Part shown: positions 24,972 through 32,608 of the stretch, one piece after another | Layout of the letters: each line of letters starts with the position of its first letter | Position numbering within the stretch: the stretch's first letter is position 1 | Assembly (NCBI GenBank): GCA_023231115.1 | Contig: JALNWA010000002.1 | Location: forward strand, 1-64,000 | DNA from: Candidatus Altimarinota bacterium | GTDB taxonomy: Bacteria > Patescibacteriota > Gracilibacteria > UBA1369 > LOWO2-01-FULL-3 | DNA: 64,000 nucleotides | Direction: 5' to 3' | Program-made: the position numbers and the translations under genes | The notes under the pieces: generated by a model | Seen by the model: only the letters and a program-made list of their open reading frames with translations | What the model was told of the DNA's origin: nothing | Databases searched by the model: none

Positions 24972-26261
24972 ATGCCGGAAACAAAAGACACAGAAGGAAG
25001 ACAAGACACAGAAAGACAACCCAAAACCCCAAAATTCACAGCAACTCAAGACCCACATGCTTCGCGCACCATAAGTCTACGACGACACCTTAGCAAACTT
25101 GCTCTATTGGCCGCCATTGCCACCCCAATAGCCATAACCGCAGGATGTGATAAAACAGAAAAAAGCGACACTGCAAACAGCGAAAAAACATCATCAACCT
25201 CGGGAAAACCAAGTATTAGTGAAGCGGAAAAAATAGCTCAATTAAACAAAACCGCAAAGAATCTCTTGGAAGAGAATAAAGTTTCAGACTTTAACAAATT
25301 AAGAGAAAACAACCCGCAGTGGACACCTGACTTACATCTTGCAAACCTCACAGGAAAATTTCTTAATAAAGTAAATCTAAAAGGAGCGAACCTTGCAGGA
25401 ATAAATCTAGAAAATTCAGTGAGTTCAGAAGCAGATTTTAGCAATACAAACCTTACGGGCGCAAAACTTAAAGGTTCAAATTTTCGAGAAACAAATCTCA
25501 AAAATACAAACCTTGAAAACGCAGATCTTACAGGCGCAAATCTTGGAAAAACAAATCTTACTAAAGCAAACCTTCGCGCAACAAAGCTTGCTGGTGCAGA
25601 CCTTATGAACGCAAATCTTACAGGCGCAAATCTTGAGTGCACAGAAGCCCCAAACGCAACTTTTGAATATGCAAAACTTGATAACACAAAATTCGCAAAT
25701 GCAAATCTTCATAACGCTGATTTTGGCCGCGCAACCCTAAAGAAAGCCATCTTTACAGAAGCGATACTTACAGGAGCAATTTTAAGAAACGCAGACCTTG
25801 AAAACGCAGATTTCACAAAAGCAAATCTCAGAAATTCAAACTTTTTCGAAGCAATACTTGTAAAAGCAATTTTTGATAGTGCAGACCTTACAAGCGCAGA
25901 TCTTTCCAAGGCAAATCTCAGAAATGCAGATCTTAAAAACGCAATTTTAGTTAACGCAGAATTAGTTTTCGCAGAGCTGGGAAAAGCAGATTTTACAGGC
26001 GCAAACCTTACCCATGCAGATCTTTCAAGTTCAACACTTGCAGATACAAATCTTCGCGGAACAAAACTTAACAACGCAACTTTTGACTCCGCAAAACTTA
26101 TACAAACAATCTTTTGTGGAGCAGACCTTACAGACGCAAAATTCAGCTATGCGACAATTGTTGGCTCAGATTTTAGAGGCACATCCAACATTCAAACTGC
26201 AAAATTTACCCTTCTCATCGAAGACTCAGTAAATGAATGGCCTGAAAACTTTAATAAATAA
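24972..26261 (+). CDS. Pentapeptide-repeat lipoprotein
   Basis: A 429-residue exported protein. The unusually long n-region (about 37 residues, charged) leads into LRRHLSKLALLAAIATPIAITAGC, a hydrophobic segment with a lipobox ending at Cys near residue 60. The twin Arg before it could hint at Tat export, though a classical Tat motif is incomplete. From about residue 115 to 415 the protein is a run of around 60 pentapeptides of the A(D/N)Lxx type, which form a right-handed square beta-helix. Some pentapeptide proteins mimic DNA, but here the lipid anchor points to a surface or periplasmic-side role. The regular codon pattern creates long false ORFs on the other strand. It separates grpE from dnaK. 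Confidence 0.88.
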   Translation: MPETKDTEGRQDTERQPKTPKFTATQDPHASRTISLRRHLSKLALLAAIATPIAITAGCDKTEKSDTANSEKTSSTSGKPSISEAEKIAQLNKTAKNLLEENKVSDFNKLRENNPQWTPDLHLANLTGKFLNKVNLKGANLAGINLENSVSSEADFSNTNLTGAKLKGSNFRETNLKNTNLENADLTGANLGKTNLTKANLRATKLAGADLMNANLTGANLECTEAPNATFEYAKLDNTKFANANLHNADFGRATLKKAIFTEAILTGAILRNADLENADFTKANLRNSNFFEAILVKAIFDSADLTSADLSKANLRNADLKNAILVNAELVFAELGKADFTGANLTHADLSSSTLADTNLRGTKLNNATFDSAKLIQTIFCGADLTDAKFSYATIVGSDFRGTSNIQTAKFTLLIEDSVNEWPENFNK

Positions 26262-26269
26262 AGAAACAC

Positions 26270-26722
26270 ATGCACGAAAGACAAGAAACAGCCAAGCAAT
26301 TCATAACTCCGGAAGTCGGCGTAACATATTTTATGAATCCAAATTTTATATTTGAAGGACAAGAAGATGCAATAGAAATACAAGATAGAGCTTCTTTTAG
26401 AATAATAGAAATTACCAATGGGTCTGCAAAAAAAATCTTGGCAAAAGTAGAAGTTATGGACGCCATACATGGTCCGATAAGAAAAAGTACATATTCAGTT
26501 TATCTTCCGAGACAAATGGACCCCGACATGGTAGGCATAGACCAAAGACAGGGAAAACCTTTCAGCCCGGAAAGAGCAAACGAATTTTTATCAACCGGAA
26601 AAATAAGAGCATCCGACAGAAACCTGCATCCCCTAGAAGCAATAAACACATGCCGAAGAGCCTTTCTAGCACTACAAGAACGCGATTCGAAAGAGCCAAA
26701 AACTCACACTCATTGCGAGTAA
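26270..26722 (+). CDS. Unknown protein, 150 aa
   Basis: A soluble 150-residue ORF 8 bp after the pentapeptide gene and probably cotranscribed with it. Strand-rich segments (GVTYFMNPNFIFEGQEDAIEI, SFRIIEITNGSAKKILAKVEVM) are followed by a C-terminal helix with Cys (LEAINTCRRAFLALQERD). No family is recognised, and no signal peptide is seen, so it would stay in the cytoplasm. Confidence 0.6.
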   Translation: MHERQETAKQFITPEVGVTYFMNPNFIFEGQEDAIEIQDRASFRIIEITNGSAKKILAKVEVMDAIHGPIRKSTYSVYLPRQMDPDMVGIDQRQGKPFSPERANEFLSTGKIRASDRNLHPLEAINTCRRAFLALQERDSKEPKTHTHCE

Positions 26723-26887
26723 AACATTTTCATCCAATCCCGTCAAAACATAATCTTAAGATTTTAAGATTTTTTAACGAAAATTTAATGTCCGTGTGTT
26801 AAAACAATCACGAAACGTTCTCGCCTACACTTGCTTATTTCTTATTTTCTTATTATCATGATTGCAGAATTTCTTATTTTAAATCAA

Positions 26888-27118
26888 ATGAATAAAATAT
26901 TGCAAGCCACAAGCCGAGGGCAAATCACATTGCCAAAAAGCTGGAGAGATAAATTCAAAACAAATTATTACACAGTCGAAATAAAAGACGATACTCTCTC
27001 TTTCAAGCCCTTTGTGCAAAAGAAAACCTTCGAACAACAACTTGAAGACGCATGGCAAGAGTACAAAGAGGGCAAATTTATAGATCATGACACACTAAAG
27101 AAAAAATATGGACTATAA
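26888..27118 (+). CDS. AbrB/MazE-type antitoxin (swapped-hairpin DNA-binding)
   Basis: A 76-residue protein starting at the ATG at 26888, which begins the conserved KILQATSRGQITLPKSWRDKF swapped-hairpin AbrB domain; upstream in-frame ATGs at 26831 and 26858 add only a hydrophobic, non-conserved stretch. The C-terminal half (TFEQQLEDAWQEYKEGKFIDHDTLKKKYGL) is the usual toxin-binding tail. It overlaps the RelE-type gene by 11 bp, the standard antitoxin-then-toxin order. It should repress its own promoter. Confidence 0.87.
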   Translation: MNKILQATSRGQITLPKSWRDKFKTNYYTVEIKDDTLSFKPFVQKKTFEQQLEDAWQEYKEGKFIDHDTLKKKYGL

Positions 27119-27380
27119 AGTTTTTTACACAAAATCCGCAGAAATAGACCTAGAAAAAATAGGCAAATTTGAAACAAAAAAAATCACACAAAAAATCGAT
27201 TATTATTTAGAAAATAAAAATCCCATAAAATTAGCAAAAAAACTCAAGAACTGCAAAATAGACACGTACCGATTTCGAGTAGGAGACTTCAGAGTAATTT
27301 TCAGATTAGACAAAAACGGCAAAATAATAATCCTCGTAATCCTAAAAATAGCGCATCGGAAAGAGGTTTATAAAACCTAA
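27108..27380 (+). CDS. RelE/ParE-superfamily toxin
   Basis: A 90-residue protein with the RelE fold pattern: VFYTKSAEIDLEKI helix start, KKLKNCKIDTYRFRVGDFRVIFRLD (the strand pair with Arg residues that in RelE contact mRNA on the ribosome) and the C-terminal ILKIAHRKEVYK with the conserved His-Arg. It overlaps the AbrB antitoxin gene by 11 bp. Family members cleave ribosome-bound mRNA or inhibit gyrase; which applies here is unknown. Confidence 0.88.
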   Translation: MDYKVFYTKSAEIDLEKIGKFETKKITQKIDYYLENKNPIKLAKKLKNCKIDTYRFRVGDFRVIFRLDKNGKIIILVILKIAHRKEVYKT

Positions 27381-27403
27381 AGACAATCCAATAAAAAATC
27401 CCC

Positions 27404-27444
27404 TTGACCATTCTTTTTTAGCACTCTATAATTACGAGTGCTAA
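27404..27444 (+). promoter_or_regulatory. dnaK promoter with perfect CIRCE operator
   Basis: TTGACC (27404-27409), 17-bp spacer, TATAAT (27427-27432). The -10 sits in the loop of a perfect CIRCE TTAGCACTC-N9-GAGTGCTAA (27418-27444). HrcA encoded at 23625 is the expected repressor; heat or misfolded protein would relieve it. Confidence 0.95.
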
Positions 27445-27501
27445 TTTGCGGTGACAATAAAAAAAACCGCAGGCACATAAACATTTTAACCAATTAAAAC
27501 T

Positions 27502-29484
27502 ATGTCAAAGATAATAGGTATCGACTTGGGAACAACAAATTCATGCGTAGCCGTTATGGAAGGAGGCGAAGCGATTGTTATCCCAAACGCTGAAGGTGGA
27601 CGTACAACTCCATCCGTTGTTGCGATAAAAGACGGAGAAAGACGTGTCGGAATTTCCGCAAAAAATCAATCCGTAACAAATCCGGACAACACAATTTATT
27701 CCGCAAAACGTTTCATCGGTCGCCAATATTCTGAATCCACAACAGATATAAAAAGAGTTTCATACGCAACAGCAAAAGGAAAAGACGGCGAAGTTGAAAT
27801 CGTTTTGGAAGGAAAACAAAAACGTCCTGCTGAAATTTCAGCAATGGTACTTCAAAAATTAAAAGCGGACGCAGAAGCGTACCTTGGATATCCTGTGACA
27901 GAAGCCGTAATCACGGTTCCTGCATATTTCAATGATTCACAAAGACAGGCCACAAAAGACGCAGGAAAAATAGCAGGACTTGATGTAAAAAGAATTATAA
28001 ACGAACCGACTGCCGCCGCACTTGCATACGGTGTTGATAAAAAAGGTGGAGAAAAGAAAGTTGCCGTTTATGACTTTGGTGGAGGAACTTTCGACATCTC
28101 TATTTTGGAGCTTGGAGAAGGGGTTTTTCAAGTAAAATCTACGAATGGAAATACACAACTCGGAGGAGATGATTTAGATGCAAGAGTCGCACAATGGATT
28201 GTTGATGAATACAAAAAACAACACGGCGCAGACATTTCAAAAGATAAATTGGCTATGCAAAGGATCAAAGAGTCAGCAGAGAAGGCAAAAATCGAACTAT
28301 CATCTTTGCACGAAACAACAATTTCACTTCCATATATTACAGTCGACAAAGACGGTCCAAAAAATTTCGAAGCAAAATTGACTCGTTCAAAACTTGAAGA
28401 TTTGGTCATGGACTTGATCGAATTGACAGAAGAGCCTTGCCGAAAAGCGATGCAAGATTCAAAAATTTTCGAAAGCGATATTGATGAAGTAATTCTTGTC
28501 GGAGGGATGACACGTATGCCGGCTATTCAAGAAAAAGTGAAAGCAATTTTCGGAAAAGAGCCTTCAAGAGGATCAAATCCTGATGAAGTCGTTGCACTTG
28601 GTGCGGCCATTCAAGGAGGAATTTTGCAAGGAGATTCCAATGTAAAAGACATTTTGCTTGTTGACGTCACTCCCCTTTCACTTGGAATTGAAACACTTGG
28701 TGGCGTAAACACAATTTTGATTGAAAGAAATTCTGCAATCCCTACATCAAAATCACAAGTTTTTTCAACAGCGGCCGACAACCAAACATCAGTTGAAATC
28801 AATGTTGTTCAAGGTGAACGACCGATGGCTTTAGACAATAAATCACTAGGAAAATTCACACTAGACGGTATCCCCCCTTCTCCACGCGGAATGCCACAAG
28901 TTGAGGTTTCATTCGACATCGATTCAAATGGAATTTTGAATGTAAAAGCGATGGACAAAGCCACAAATAAAACACAGCACATCACCATCGCAGGAAGCTC
29001 AAACATGAGCAAAGAAGAGGTCGAACAAAGACGTAAAGAAGCCGAAAAATACGCGGAAGAAGACAAGAAGAAAAAGGAAATGATTGAGATGAAAAACCAA
29101 GCAGAAGGACTTATCGTCCAATCTGAAAAAGCGATCAAAGATGCCGGAGACAAGGTGTCCGACGAACTTACAAAACCAATCAAAGAAAAAATCGAAGCTT
29201 TGAAAAAAGTTTTGGAAAACAAAGACACTGACAACATCGAAGAAATCAAGACAGCTTACGAAATTTTGAGCACAGAAATCCAAAAAATCGGCGCTGAACT
29301 ATACAAAAACGCCCAAGCAAATAATGCGGCCGCCGGCGAAAGCACAAACACAGAAAACGGCGAACCAAACAGCGAAACTCCATCCGACGACGGCACCAAA
29401 GTCTACAAAAAAGGCGACAAAAAGAAAGGCAAAAAAGATGGAGATGATGCAGTGGAGGCGGAAGTTGTGGATAAAGAGGACTAA
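27502..29484 (+). CDS. dnaK: Chaperone DnaK (Hsp70)
   Basis: DnaK is an ATP-driven cytoplasmic chaperone working with GrpE and DnaJ. The 660-residue protein is full length. The ATPase domain has [34 protein letters not shown] and [15 protein letters not shown]; the substrate-binding domain begins near residue 385 ([17 protein letters not shown]); the helical lid and a Lys/Glu tail ending AEVVDKED follow. It is transcribed from a CIRCE-controlled promoter. No dnaJ is in this window, and grpE is 2.6 kb upstream. Confidence 0.98.
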   Translation: MSKIIGIDLGTTNSCVAVMEGGEAIVIPNAEGGRTTPSVVAIKDGERRVGISAKNQSVTNPDNTIYSAKRFIGRQYSESTTDIKRVSYATAKGKDGEVEIVLEGKQKRPAEISAMVLQKLKADAEAYLGYPVTEAVITVPAYFNDSQRQATKDAGKIAGLDVKRIINEPTAAALAYGVDKKGGEKKVAVYDFGGGTFDISILELGEGVFQVKSTNGNTQLGGDDLDARVAQWIVDEYKKQHGADISKDKLAMQRIKESAEKAKIELSSLHETTISLPYITVDKDGPKNFEAKLTRSKLEDLVMDLIELTEEPCRKAMQDSKIFESDIDEVILVGGMTRMPAIQEKVKAIFGKEPSRGSNPDEVVALGAAIQGGILQGDSNVKDILLVDVTPLSLGIETLGGVNTILIERNSAIPTSKSQVFSTAADNQTSVEINVVQGERPMALDNKSLGKFTLDGIPPSPRGMPQVEVSFDIDSNGILNVKAMDKATNKTQHITIAGSSNMSKEEVEQRRKEAEKYAEEDKKKKEMIEMKNQAEGLIVQSEKAIKDAGDKVSDELTKPIKEKIEALKKVLENKDTDNIEEIKTAYEILSTEIQKIGAELYKNAQANNAAAGESTNTENGEPNSETPSDDGTKVYKKGDKKKGKKDGDDAVEAEVVDKED

Positions 29485-29499
29485 GAAGTTCGCATTTGC

Positions 29500-29528
29500 T
29501 TGATGGTCGGAGTAAAGACCTATATACT
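29500..29528 (+). promoter_or_regulatory. Promoter of the 230-aa lipoprotein gene
   Basis: TTGATG (29500-29505), 17-bp spacer, TATACT (29523-29528), with the start expected near 29535, 21 nt before the ATG at 29556. Confidence 0.55.
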
Positions 29529-29555
29529 ACAAAACAGATATTCAACCCCCACAAT

Positions 29556-30245
29556 ATGTTTATGAAAAAAAATATAATTTTTACGGTTCTTTTGGTTCTT
29601 ATGTTCACTTTTTCTGCATGTTCTCAGCAGGAAAACACGAATGAACCTACAAAAGATCAATCTCAGGTAAATAAAGAAGCACCTTCAGTAATAACTTACA
29701 AAAGTAATTTGTATGGGTTCCAATTTAATTACCCTGCACAATATTCTTCACAAGACATTAAGCTGAACAATATTGGAATGGAAAATATTTCAAATGGAAA
29801 TGAGGTCTTTGGTGTTCAATTCTTTGTTCCATATGCATCAAGCAATCCAACAAGCGGAATGCAATTCTTTTTTGATATCCTAACTCCGAATGAAAAAGCC
29901 GCAGAATTAGCCCTAGGTGAGGGCATTACTCAAGAAGAAATAAAACAGATACTAAACAATACAACTTCACAAAAAGTGTATTCAAGTGAGGACGTACGTG
30001 GGTACGCAGATACCTCCTATCAAGAGAGCAAAAAAAATGAAAATTTTAAAATCTCTGATAAAATTGAGGAAATCTCCATCGCTGGGGAAAAAGCTTATCA
30101 GTACAGGATGACAAGCACTACCGTTTCCGGCAATCCTTCTGAGCTTTATATCTTTATTTCTGACAGGAATACTGTATATAAAATTGTTCTTACCGACAGT
30201 CCACTTATGCAAGAAGTCTTGTCCAGTCTCAAATTTAAGGATTAA
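29556..30245 (+). CDS. Lipoprotein of unknown function
   Basis: The likely start is ATG 29556 (or 29562), since the promoter places transcription at about 29535; the open frame extends to 29496. The N-terminus is a lipoprotein signal peptide (KKNIIFTVLLVLMFTFSAC, lipobox FSAC). The roughly 205-residue mature part has YKSNLYGFQFNYPAQY near its start, a pattern seen in PsbP-like or DUF-type surface proteins of small-genome bacteria, then a mixed alpha/beta domain. No catalytic motif is visible. It lies between dnaK and the structured RNA at 30352. Confidence 0.75.
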   Translation: MFMKKNIIFTVLLVLMFTFSACSQQENTNEPTKDQSQVNKEAPSVITYKSNLYGFQFNYPAQYSSQDIKLNNIGMENISNGNEVFGVQFFVPYASSNPTSGMQFFFDILTPNEKAAELALGEGITQEEIKQILNNTTSQKVYSSEDVRGYADTSYQESKKNENFKISDKIEEISIAGEKAYQYRMTSTTVSGNPSELYIFISDRNTVYKIVLTDSPLMQEVLSSLKFKD

Positions 30246-30351
30246 TATCCACTCTGCCCCTTCGCTAAAACAGAAAAAATTCCAAAAACATTTTAAAAAA
30301 ACTTTAACTTTTTTTAACAAAAATTTAATGTCGACCTGTTACGCTCCACTC

Positions 30352-30443
30352 GACTGTTAAAATGGGACTAGGGTGGTCCCGTCGACAAGGTTGACACTTG
30401 ATCGACCGGGGTTCGATTCCCCGTAGCTCCACATCTAACAGTC
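30352..30443 (+). ncRNA. Compact structured RNA with a tRNA/tmRNA-like 3' domain
   Basis: In the 336-bp gap between two genes, an 8-bp helix GACTGTTA (30352-30359) / TAACAGTC (30436-30443) encloses three hairpins. These are GGGAC/GTCCC (30364-30380), GGTTGA/TCGACC with a 7-nt loop (30389-30407), and a perfect T-arm CGGGG-TTCGATT-CCCCG (30407-30423). The T-arm is followed by TAGCTCCA, the typical 3' acceptor end of tmRNA. GGGACTA (30364-30370) can pair with TAGCTCC (30424-30430) apart from one A-C mismatch and one G-U. There is no variable loop and no proper anticodon loop, so it is not a normal tRNA, and it is far too short for a standard tmRNA. It may be a degenerate or fragmentary tmRNA end, or a new RNA class. 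A strong terminator follows at once. Confidence 0.6.
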
Positions 30444-30444
30444 A

Positions 30445-30477
30445 AAAAGCCCTCCCACACAACGTGAGAGGGCTTTT
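30445..30477 (+). terminator. Rho-independent terminator after the structured RNA
   Basis: AAAAGCCCTC (30445-30454) and GAGGGCTTTT (30468-30477) form a 10-bp stem ending in a short T-tract. It directly follows the enclosing helix of the RNA, supporting an independent RNA transcript. Confidence 0.85.
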
Positions 30478-30546
30478 ATCTAAGGATTTCCATCGACAAG
30501 ATTGACACTAAAAATATTATACCAAACAGCCCAAAAAATTTCAAAT

Positions 30547-30575
30547 TTGCCACACCTCCGATTCCAGCATATTAT
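30547..30575 (+). promoter_or_regulatory. Promoter placing transcription start at the GNAT gene ATG
   Basis: TTGCCA (30547-30552), 17-bp spacer, TATTAT (30570-30575). The ATG at 30582 is 6 nt after the -10, so the mRNA should be leaderless. The spacer and flanks closely match the promoter at 31528-31556. Confidence 0.72.
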
Positions 30576-30581
30576 TTCCAC

Positions 30582-31046
30582 ATGATAAAAATTCTCCCAT
30601 ACACGGAAAAATATAAAGACGATGTCATAAATTTAATTTTAGACATTTGGGAAAATGAATTTGATTATAAAGACGTTGAACGTCCAGACATTTATAACAT
30701 CCCTAAATTTTATCAAAAAAACAAAGACAGTAATTTTTGGCTGGCCTTATCAGACAATAAATTAGTCGGAACAATCGGCATAATCAAAAAATCCGACGGT
30801 TCAGCACATTTAAAGAGAATGGCTGTGAAAAAAGAATTGCGAAAACAAGGTTTGGGAGAAAAACTACTTCAAACAGTATTGGAATTTTCAAAAAAACATA
30901 AAATAAAAACTATTTACATAGGAACAGTTCCCGAAAATACAGAGGCAATAAAATTCTATAAAAACCACGGTTTCAAGAAAAACAGCTTTGTCCCTGAAGG
31001 ACTAGTCGTTTCGGACAATCCAATTTGTATGAAATTAGATATGTAA
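30582..31046 (+). CDS. GNAT-family N-acetyltransferase
   Basis: A 154-residue acetyl-CoA-dependent acetyltransferase. The GNAT fold is shown by KLVGTIGIIKK (strand 4), AHLKRMAVKKELRKQGLGEKLLQTVLEF (motif A with the RxxGxG acetyl-CoA pyrophosphate loop) and TVPENTEAIKFYKNHGFKK (motif B). The substrate cannot be told. It is a single gene with a promoter that predicts a leaderless transcript. Confidence 0.9.
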   Translation: MIKILPYTEKYKDDVINLILDIWENEFDYKDVERPDIYNIPKFYQKNKDSNFWLALSDNKLVGTIGIIKKSDGSAHLKRMAVKKELRKQGLGEKLLQTVLEFSKKHKIKTIYIGTVPENTEAIKFYKNHGFKKNSFVPEGLVVSDNPICMKLDM

Positions 31047-31060
31047 AAAACCTATTCTCA

Positions 31061-31471
31061 CTACTTCACCGGAACAACATCAATCACCTTTTCAACTCTG
31101 GCACGAACAATCGCAGTATTGCCAGCAACATACCAATTACGCCTTAAAGTATCAGTATAATAATCAGGCTTGTAAAATCGTGGCCCATTCGCCCATTCAC
31201 GTGAAGACAATCCAACTATGCGATAACGAATACTGATTATTATATTGCCCAATCTCCCGCCAAAATTTTCCGCATAAGTCCTAGGATAATTATCTAAATT
31301 TGCATCCCAAAACGTCCCAGCATGAACTTCATGGTCAACCTCAACTCCGCTTAACCCAGCCTTAAAATCAACATCAGGATTCCTCGCAATAATATCAGCA
31401 CATTCATCATGTTCACCTCCATCAACTTTCCTCTTCGACCTCAAACACCGATATAGAGTAATTTCACTCAT
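31061..31471 (-). CDS. Unknown protein, 136 aa
   Basis: A soluble 136-residue ORF, convergent with the GNAT gene (14 bp between stops) and divergent from the DUF2164 gene. It has several His, Trp and Tyr residues (EVDHEVHAGTFWD, SREWANGPRFYKPDYY). Its N-terminal TLYRCLRSKRK and C-terminal AIVRARVEKVIDVVP suggest a small beta-rich enzyme-like domain. I do not recognise the family, and coding status rests on length, composition and arrangement. Confidence 0.55.
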   Translation of the reverse strand: MSEITLYRCLRSKRKVDGGEHDECADIIARNPDVDFKAGLSGVEVDHEVHAGTFWDANLDNYPRTYAENFGGRLGNIIISIRYRIVGLSSREWANGPRFYKPDYYTDTLRRNWYVAGNTAIVRARVEKVIDVVPVK

Positions 31472-31527
31472 AAATTAATTAAATAAGAAAACATTAAAAC
31501 ATTTAAATGTCAAAAACTCAACAAAAT

Positions 31528-31556
31528 TTGCCACCTGCCCAATTCCGGCATATTAT
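31528..31556 (+). promoter_or_regulatory. Promoter placing transcription start at the DUF2164 gene ATG
   Basis: TTGCCA (31528-31533), 17-bp spacer, TATTAT (31551-31556); the ATG at 31563 begins 6 nt later, predicting a leaderless mRNA. It shares AATTTGCCAC and ATTCC-GCATATTAT blocks with the promoter at 30547. Confidence 0.72.
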
Positions 31557-31562
31557 ACGCGC

Positions 31563-31817
31563 ATGCCAAACATAAAACGCAAATGGGACGTAATCAGTAA
31601 AGAGCGAAGAGAAAGCCTTATTCGGGAAGTCATAAATTATTTCAAAACAGAAAAAGATGAAGAAATAGGAATAATTGCCGCGGAAGACATCTTGGATTTT
31701 TTCTTGGAAAGACTCCACAAAGACATCTACAACAAAGGCATCGAAGACGCAAAAACAACAATTAAACAAACCCTCGAAAACCTCGACATTGATTTGGATC
31801 TTTTATCTTCTAAATAA
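31563..31817 (+). CDS. DUF2164 family protein
   Basis: An 84-residue protein matching DUF2164: SKERRESLIREVINYFKTEKDEEIGIIAAEDILDFFLERL followed by YNKGIEDA, the family's signature of a helix pair and a Tyr-Asn-x-Gly turn. The family's function is not known; it is widespread in small bacterial genomes. It is monocistronic with a predicted leaderless transcript. Confidence 0.88.
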   Translation: MPNIKRKWDVISKERRESLIREVINYFKTEKDEEIGIIAAEDILDFFLERLHKDIYNKGIEDAKTTIKQTLENLDIDLDLLSSK

Positions 31818-31847
31818 CTTCCTTAAGACAATATCGCCCCCTCATAC

Positions 31848-31877
31848 TTGCTTTTTCGACGAGCAAAGATATACAAT
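31848..31877 (+). promoter_or_regulatory. Promoter of the 114-aa orphan
   Basis: TTGCTT (31848-31853), 18-bp spacer, TACAAT (31872-31877), giving a leader of about 16 nt before the ATG at 31900. Confidence 0.55.
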
Positions 31878-31899
31878 AATAGAAATGTAATTTACTCAT

Positions 31900-32244
31900 A
31901 TGAGAGAAGGCTTATACACTGATTCACAAGGAGAATTTGACGGAAAACCGGAAGACAATCCAACGCTTCCTCTTCATAAAATTATTGCAAACGCCCTCAA
32001 GAATGGAATAAGGCGCTTCATCCCTTCTTTATCCGACAAAATAATAATGCCTCCAAAATTCAAAAGAAATACTTCAATCGCACTAGATCACACTATTAGT
32101 GAAATAGGTAAAGCAGGCACTTCATATCAAGTAATGGGACATAGCGGCGACCTTTACCTTTTAGGAAAATCAACAGGAGAAACAATGGAAATAATTCCAA
32201 TTGACAGAGAAATCGTAGAGAAAAATTTCCGTAGAATCAATTAA
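31900..32244 (+). CDS. Unknown protein, 114 aa
   Basis: A 114-residue soluble, basic ORF with its own promoter. A helical part (LHKIIANALKNGIRRFIPSLSDKI) precedes a strand-rich end (TSYQVMGHSGDLYLLGKSTGETMEIIPID). It is followed after 20 bp by the small membrane transporter gene, with which it may be cotranscribed. No family is recognised. Confidence 0.55.
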   Translation: MREGLYTDSQGEFDGKPEDNPTLPLHKIIANALKNGIRRFIPSLSDKIIMPPKFKRNTSIALDHTISEIGKAGTSYQVMGHSGDLYLLGKSTGETMEIIPIDREIVEKNFRRIN

Positions 32245-32264
32245 TTCAAAAGCTGAAATCCCCC

Positions 32265-32582
32265 ATGTCCAAATTTTATCTTCTCATCGCCGCAATAAAT
32301 GCACTCGATTTAGCGGCAGTAATATCGGCAAAATTCTGGAGCATAAACAAAAATCCGATTTTCCTTGCGCTCACAATCCTTTGTTTCGGAGGCGCAGGAT
32401 TATTTTTTGCACTATCTCTAAAATACGAAGGAATGGCCGTCGCGAACATTCTTTGGATTGCAATTTCAGTTATTCTCATAACATTCGTCGGATATTTTTT
32501 CTTCAAAGAAAACATTTCAATAATCCAATTCCTCGGCATCGCATTAATAATGACGGGATTAGTTTTGGTAAATTGGAAATAA
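32265..32582 (+). CDS. Four-helix DMT/SMR-like membrane transporter
   Basis: A 105-residue protein of four hydrophobic helices, the size of small multidrug resistance (EmrE-like) or half-EamA proteins, which work as dimers. Helix 3-4 features AVANILWIAISVILITFVGYFFFKE and FLGIALIMTGLVLVNW match the DMT superfamily end motif. The Glu of EmrE helix 1 is not clearly present (Asp in NALDLAAVISAKF may replace it), so it could be an undecaprenyl-aminosugar flippase-type member instead. Convergent with the giant gene, 26 bp apart. Confidence 0.75.
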   Translation: MSKFYLLIAAINALDLAAVISAKFWSINKNPIFLALTILCFGGAGLFFALSLKYEGMAVANILWIAISVILITFVGYFFFKENISIIQFLGIALIMTGLVLVNWK

Positions 32583-32608
32583 ATCCACTGCGCGACTCGA
32601 TACAGGCT

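Noticed and set aside
25238..26074. Long minus-strand open frames (149, 78 and 121 codons) inside the pentapeptide lipoprotein gene
   Set aside because: They arise from the repeated five-codon pattern of the sense gene, giving periodic Phe/Ala/Arg-rich translations; no promoter or family match.
26831..26887. Hydrophobic N-terminal extension of the AbrB antitoxin
   Set aside because: The conserved swapped-hairpin domain begins at the ATG at 26888; the extension overlaps the likely promoter region.
30364..30433. An ordinary tRNA gene
   Set aside because: The T-arm is perfect, but there is no variable loop, no U33 in the 7-nt loop, no proper D-arm, and the acceptor stem has an A-C mismatch.
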